A stretch of DNA of 6,519 bases, from NCBI GenBank assembly GCA_003152255.1, contig PLZT01000450.1, positions 11,995-18,513 on the forward strand. Reading direction: 5' to 3'. Shown piece after piece: positions 4,415 to 6,519 of the stretch. This DNA is from Methylocystaceae bacterium. GTDB taxonomy: Bacteria; Pseudomonadota; Alphaproteobacteria; Rhizobiales; Beijerinckiaceae. The number at the start of each line of letters is the position of its first letter. Positions within the stretch are counted from its first letter, which is position 1. Both the position numbers and the translations under genes were made by a program. The notes beneath the pieces were generated by a model. It made no database searches and was not told where the DNA came from. It saw nothing but the letters and a program-made list of their open reading frames with translations.

Positions 4415-6390
4415 GCGTCCCGCGCATCTTGGCCGCCGCCGGCCGCGTAAATGTGCTCGCGCAGCTTTCCCGCCACCTCTCGCGCGAAGGGATCGCCGGC
4501 TTCCTTGAAGGCTTCGAAGGCGTCGGCGTCGAGCACCTGGGCCCAAAGGTAGCTGTAATAGCCGGACGAATAGCCATCTCCCGAGAAGATATGGGAGAAA
4601 TGCGGCGCGCGGTGGCGCATGATGATGTCCGCGGGCATGTCGATGCGCGCGAGGCTCGCGCGCTCGAGCTCGCCGACATCTATCTCGCCCTCCTGGTCGC
4701 GCTCGTGCAGATCGAGATCGACGAAGGCCGAGGCGCAGAACTCCACCGTCGCGAATCCCTGATTGAAATTGCGCGCGGCGACGATGCGCGCCACCATGTC
4801 CTCCGGCAAGGCTTCGCCCGTTTGGGCATGGAGCGCGAAACGGCGCAGCACGCAGGGCTCCAGCAGCCAATGCTCATAAAGCTGCGAGGGAAGCTCGACG
4901 AAATCGCGCGCGACATTCGTGCCCGCGACGCGCGGATAAATTACGTCGGACAACATGCCATGCAGCGCATGGCCGAACTCGTGGAACAATGTGTGCGCGT
5001 CGTCGAGGCTGATCAATTGCGGCGCGCCGGCCGCGCCTTTCGCGAAATTCATCACATTGACGACGATGGGACGAATGTCGCCGGCAAGTTTTTCCTGGCC
5101 GCGGAACTCTGACATCCAGGCGCCGCCGCGCTTGGAGGGCCGCGCGAAGTAATCGCCAAGAAACAGCGCGACATGTTCGGCCCGCTCGTTCAAGACTTCG
5201 AACGCGCGCACCTCCGGATGATAAAGATCGAGCCCGTATTGCTCGACAAAGCGCAGCCCGAAGAGACGCTCGGCCACATGGAAGGCGGCGGCGATCATCT
5301 TGTCGAGCTGGAAGTAAGGCGCGACCTCGGCCTGATCGAGATCGTAACGCTCCTTGCGCGCGCGCTCGGCGTAATAGCGCCAGTCGGCGGCGGTGAGCTG
5401 GAAATTCGCGCCTGCTTTTTCGATAGCCGCCTGCAGCGCGGCGCGCTCGTTCCGCGCTTGTTCGAGCGCCGCCGCCCAAACCTCATCGAGAAGAGCGCGC
5501 ACCGCCTCGGGCGTTTTCGCCATCGTGTCGTCGAGCTTGTAGGCGGCGAAATTCTCGTAGCCGAGCAGTCGCGCGCGTTCGTGGCGCAGTTGCAGGATTT
5601 CAGCGATAATGGCGCGATTGTCCGTCTCTCCGCCGTTTTCGCCCCTGCTCGCCCAAGCGTTGAACGCCGCCTCGCGCAGATCGCGCCGCGCCGACCCTTG
5701 CAGGAACGCCTCGACCGAGGAACGCGAGAGCGAGACGCCATATTTGCCGCTGGCGCCGCGCTCAGTGGCAAGGGCGGCGGCGGAGGCGCGAAAGCTTTCC
5801 GAGAGCCCGTCAAGCGCGTCTTCATCCAGCAGCAGCAGAAAGGAGGATTCGTCGGCCAGCACATTTTGCGAAAAAGCGGCGCCAAGCCGCGCGAGCCGTT
5901 CGACGATGGCCGTCATGCGCGCGCGCTGATCGCCTTCGAGCCGCGCGCCGGCGCGTAAGAAGTCACTGTGGGTGAGCTCCAGCACGCGCGATTGCTCGGG
6001 CGTTAGTCCGAGCGCCCCGCGCCGCGCATATAGCGCGTCGATCCGGGCGAACAGCGCCGCGTTCATCGACGTCTCGCTGGCGTGCCGCGCAAGCACGCCC
6101 GAGATTTCGCGCTCGATTTCCTCCAGCTCGGGCGTCGAATCGGTCCCGCAAAGATTCCAGAACACCGCGCCGACCTGCCGCGACAGGCGTCCCGAATCTT
6201 CGAGAGCGGCGATGGTGTTGTCGAAATCCGGCGCCGCCGGGTTTTGCGCGATGCGGTCTATCTCGGCGCGATGTTCCGCCAGCGCCTCTTCGAACGCGGG
6301 CCGGTAATGAGCGGCGGCGACGGCTCCAAAGGGCGGCAGCCCATAGGGCCCGAGCCACTGGGCGAGCAGCGGATTCTGATTTTGCAGCAT
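4339..6390 (-). CDS. dcp: Peptidyl-dipeptidase Dcp (M3 family zinc metallopeptidase)
   Basis: A complete 683-residue protein, full length for the family. It cuts dipeptides from the C-terminus of small peptides and oligopeptides in the cytoplasm and so recycles peptides from protein turnover. The active site is clear: H470-E-F-G-H474 binds zinc, with E471 as general base, and E499 (in RDFVELPSQ) lies 25 residues after H474, the spacing of thimet oligopeptidase-type enzymes. H600 and Y607 onwards (SHIFSGDGYSSGYYSYLW, about 599-616) form the substrate-binding histidine/tyrosine loop. The N-terminal pattern NPLLAQWLGPYGLPPF and HYRPAFEEAL resembles the Dcp branch rather than oligopeptidase A. 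There is no signal peptide, so it is probably cytoplasmic, although some Dcp enzymes have been reported in the periplasm. The ATG at 6390 is supported by AGGA eight bases upstream. It converges on the monooxygenase gene, with no clear terminator in the 37-bp gap. Confidence 0.94.
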   Translation of the reverse strand: MLQNQNPLLAQWLGPYGLPPFGAVAAAHYRPAFEEALAEHRAEIDRIAQNPAAPDFDNTIAALEDSGRLSRQVGAVFWNLCGTDSTPELEEIEREISGVLARHASETSMNAALFARIDALYARRGALGLTPEQSRVLELTHSDFLRAGARLEGDQRARMTAIVERLARLGAAFSQNVLADESSFLLLLDEDALDGLSESFRASAAALATERGASGKYGVSLSRSSVEAFLQGSARRDLREAAFNAWASRGENGGETDNRAIIAEILQLRHERARLLGYENFAAYKLDDTMAKTPEAVRALLDEVWAAALEQARNERAALQAAIEKAGANFQLTAADWRYYAERARKERYDLDQAEVAPYFQLDKMIAAAFHVAERLFGLRFVEQYGLDLYHPEVRAFEVLNERAEHVALFLGDYFARPSKRGGAWMSEFRGQEKLAGDIRPIVVNVMNFAKGAAGAPQLISLDDAHTLFHEFGHALHGMLSDVIYPRVAGTNVARDFVELPSQLYEHWLLEPCVLRRFALHAQTGEALPEDMVARIVAARNFNQGFATVEFCASAFVDLDLHERDQEGEIDVGELERASLARIDMPADIIMRHRAPHFSHIFSGDGYSSGYYSYLWAQVLDADAFEAFKEAGDPFAREVAGKLREHIYAAGGGQDARDAYTAFRGRMPTVEPLLRQRGFLNAE

Positions 6391-6519
6391 GGTGGAATTC
6401 CTGACAGAAGACGAGTTGCGCGAAAGATTAAGGATTTGCGCGCGCGGGCGCCAGCGGGAGGATGCTACGCCGCCGCCCTCCCCGCCCCCTCGCCAAGCGC
6501 CTCACCGCAAGAGCTGCTG
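6391..6519. other. Region upstream of dcp, no assigned gene
   Basis: This 129-bp edge region contains the dcp ribosome-binding site (AGGA about 6399-6402 on the minus strand) and a GC-rich low-complexity stretch. Short minus-strand frames ending at 6465 and 6502 could be the tail of an upstream gene, but they are too short to judge. I see no promoter I would defend. Confidence 0.5.

Noticed and set aside
6465..6518. Possible C-terminus of an upstream minus-strand gene
   Set aside because: Only 17 codons are visible and two frames compete; codon bias alone is not enough.

Overview
The window looks like chromosomal DNA of a GC-rich alphaproteobacterium. Coding stretches are strongly GC-biased at third positions, and the Flp-type pilin, Dcp-type oligopeptidase and gene style fit Hyphomicrobiales. 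A Methylocystis/Methylosinus-like methanotroph is possible, but the genus is a guess from general impression. No tRNA, rRNA, CRISPR array, transposase or prophage gene was seen.

Layout. (1) Positions 1646 to 1, minus strand: four genes read leftward. They are a Flp/Fap pilin, a collapsed OmpR-type response-regulator remnant of 51 codons, a thioredoxin-like [2Fe-2S] ferredoxin whose GTG start overlaps the remnant's stop codon, and a class I SAM methyltransferase that runs off the left edge. (2) Positions 1647 to 2211: a 565-bp gene-free, AT-rich divergent intergenic region with several short dyad symmetries and promoter-like hexamers. (3) 2212 to 2955, plus: a YkgJ-type cysteine-cluster protein. 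(4) 2956 to 3284: a 329-bp gap with a good promoter candidate that would give a leader of about 200 nt. (5) 3285 to 4301, plus: a luciferase-like flavin monooxygenase, perhaps followed by an overlapping 38-codon micro-ORF. (6) 6390 to 4339, minus: a complete peptidyl-dipeptidase Dcp (M3 zinc metallopeptidase), convergent with the monooxygenase. (7) 6391 to 6519: unassigned upstream sequence.

The genes do not form one recognisable pathway. The ferredoxin and the monooxygenase suggest redox chemistry and the YkgJ-type protein possible metal binding. Dcp is housekeeping peptide turnover, and the pilin stands alone without visible tad assembly genes. I see no convincing new multi-gene system. The points most worth a second look are the internally deleted response regulator upstream of the ferredoxin, the dyad-rich intergenic region, and the micro-ORF at the end of the monooxygenase gene.
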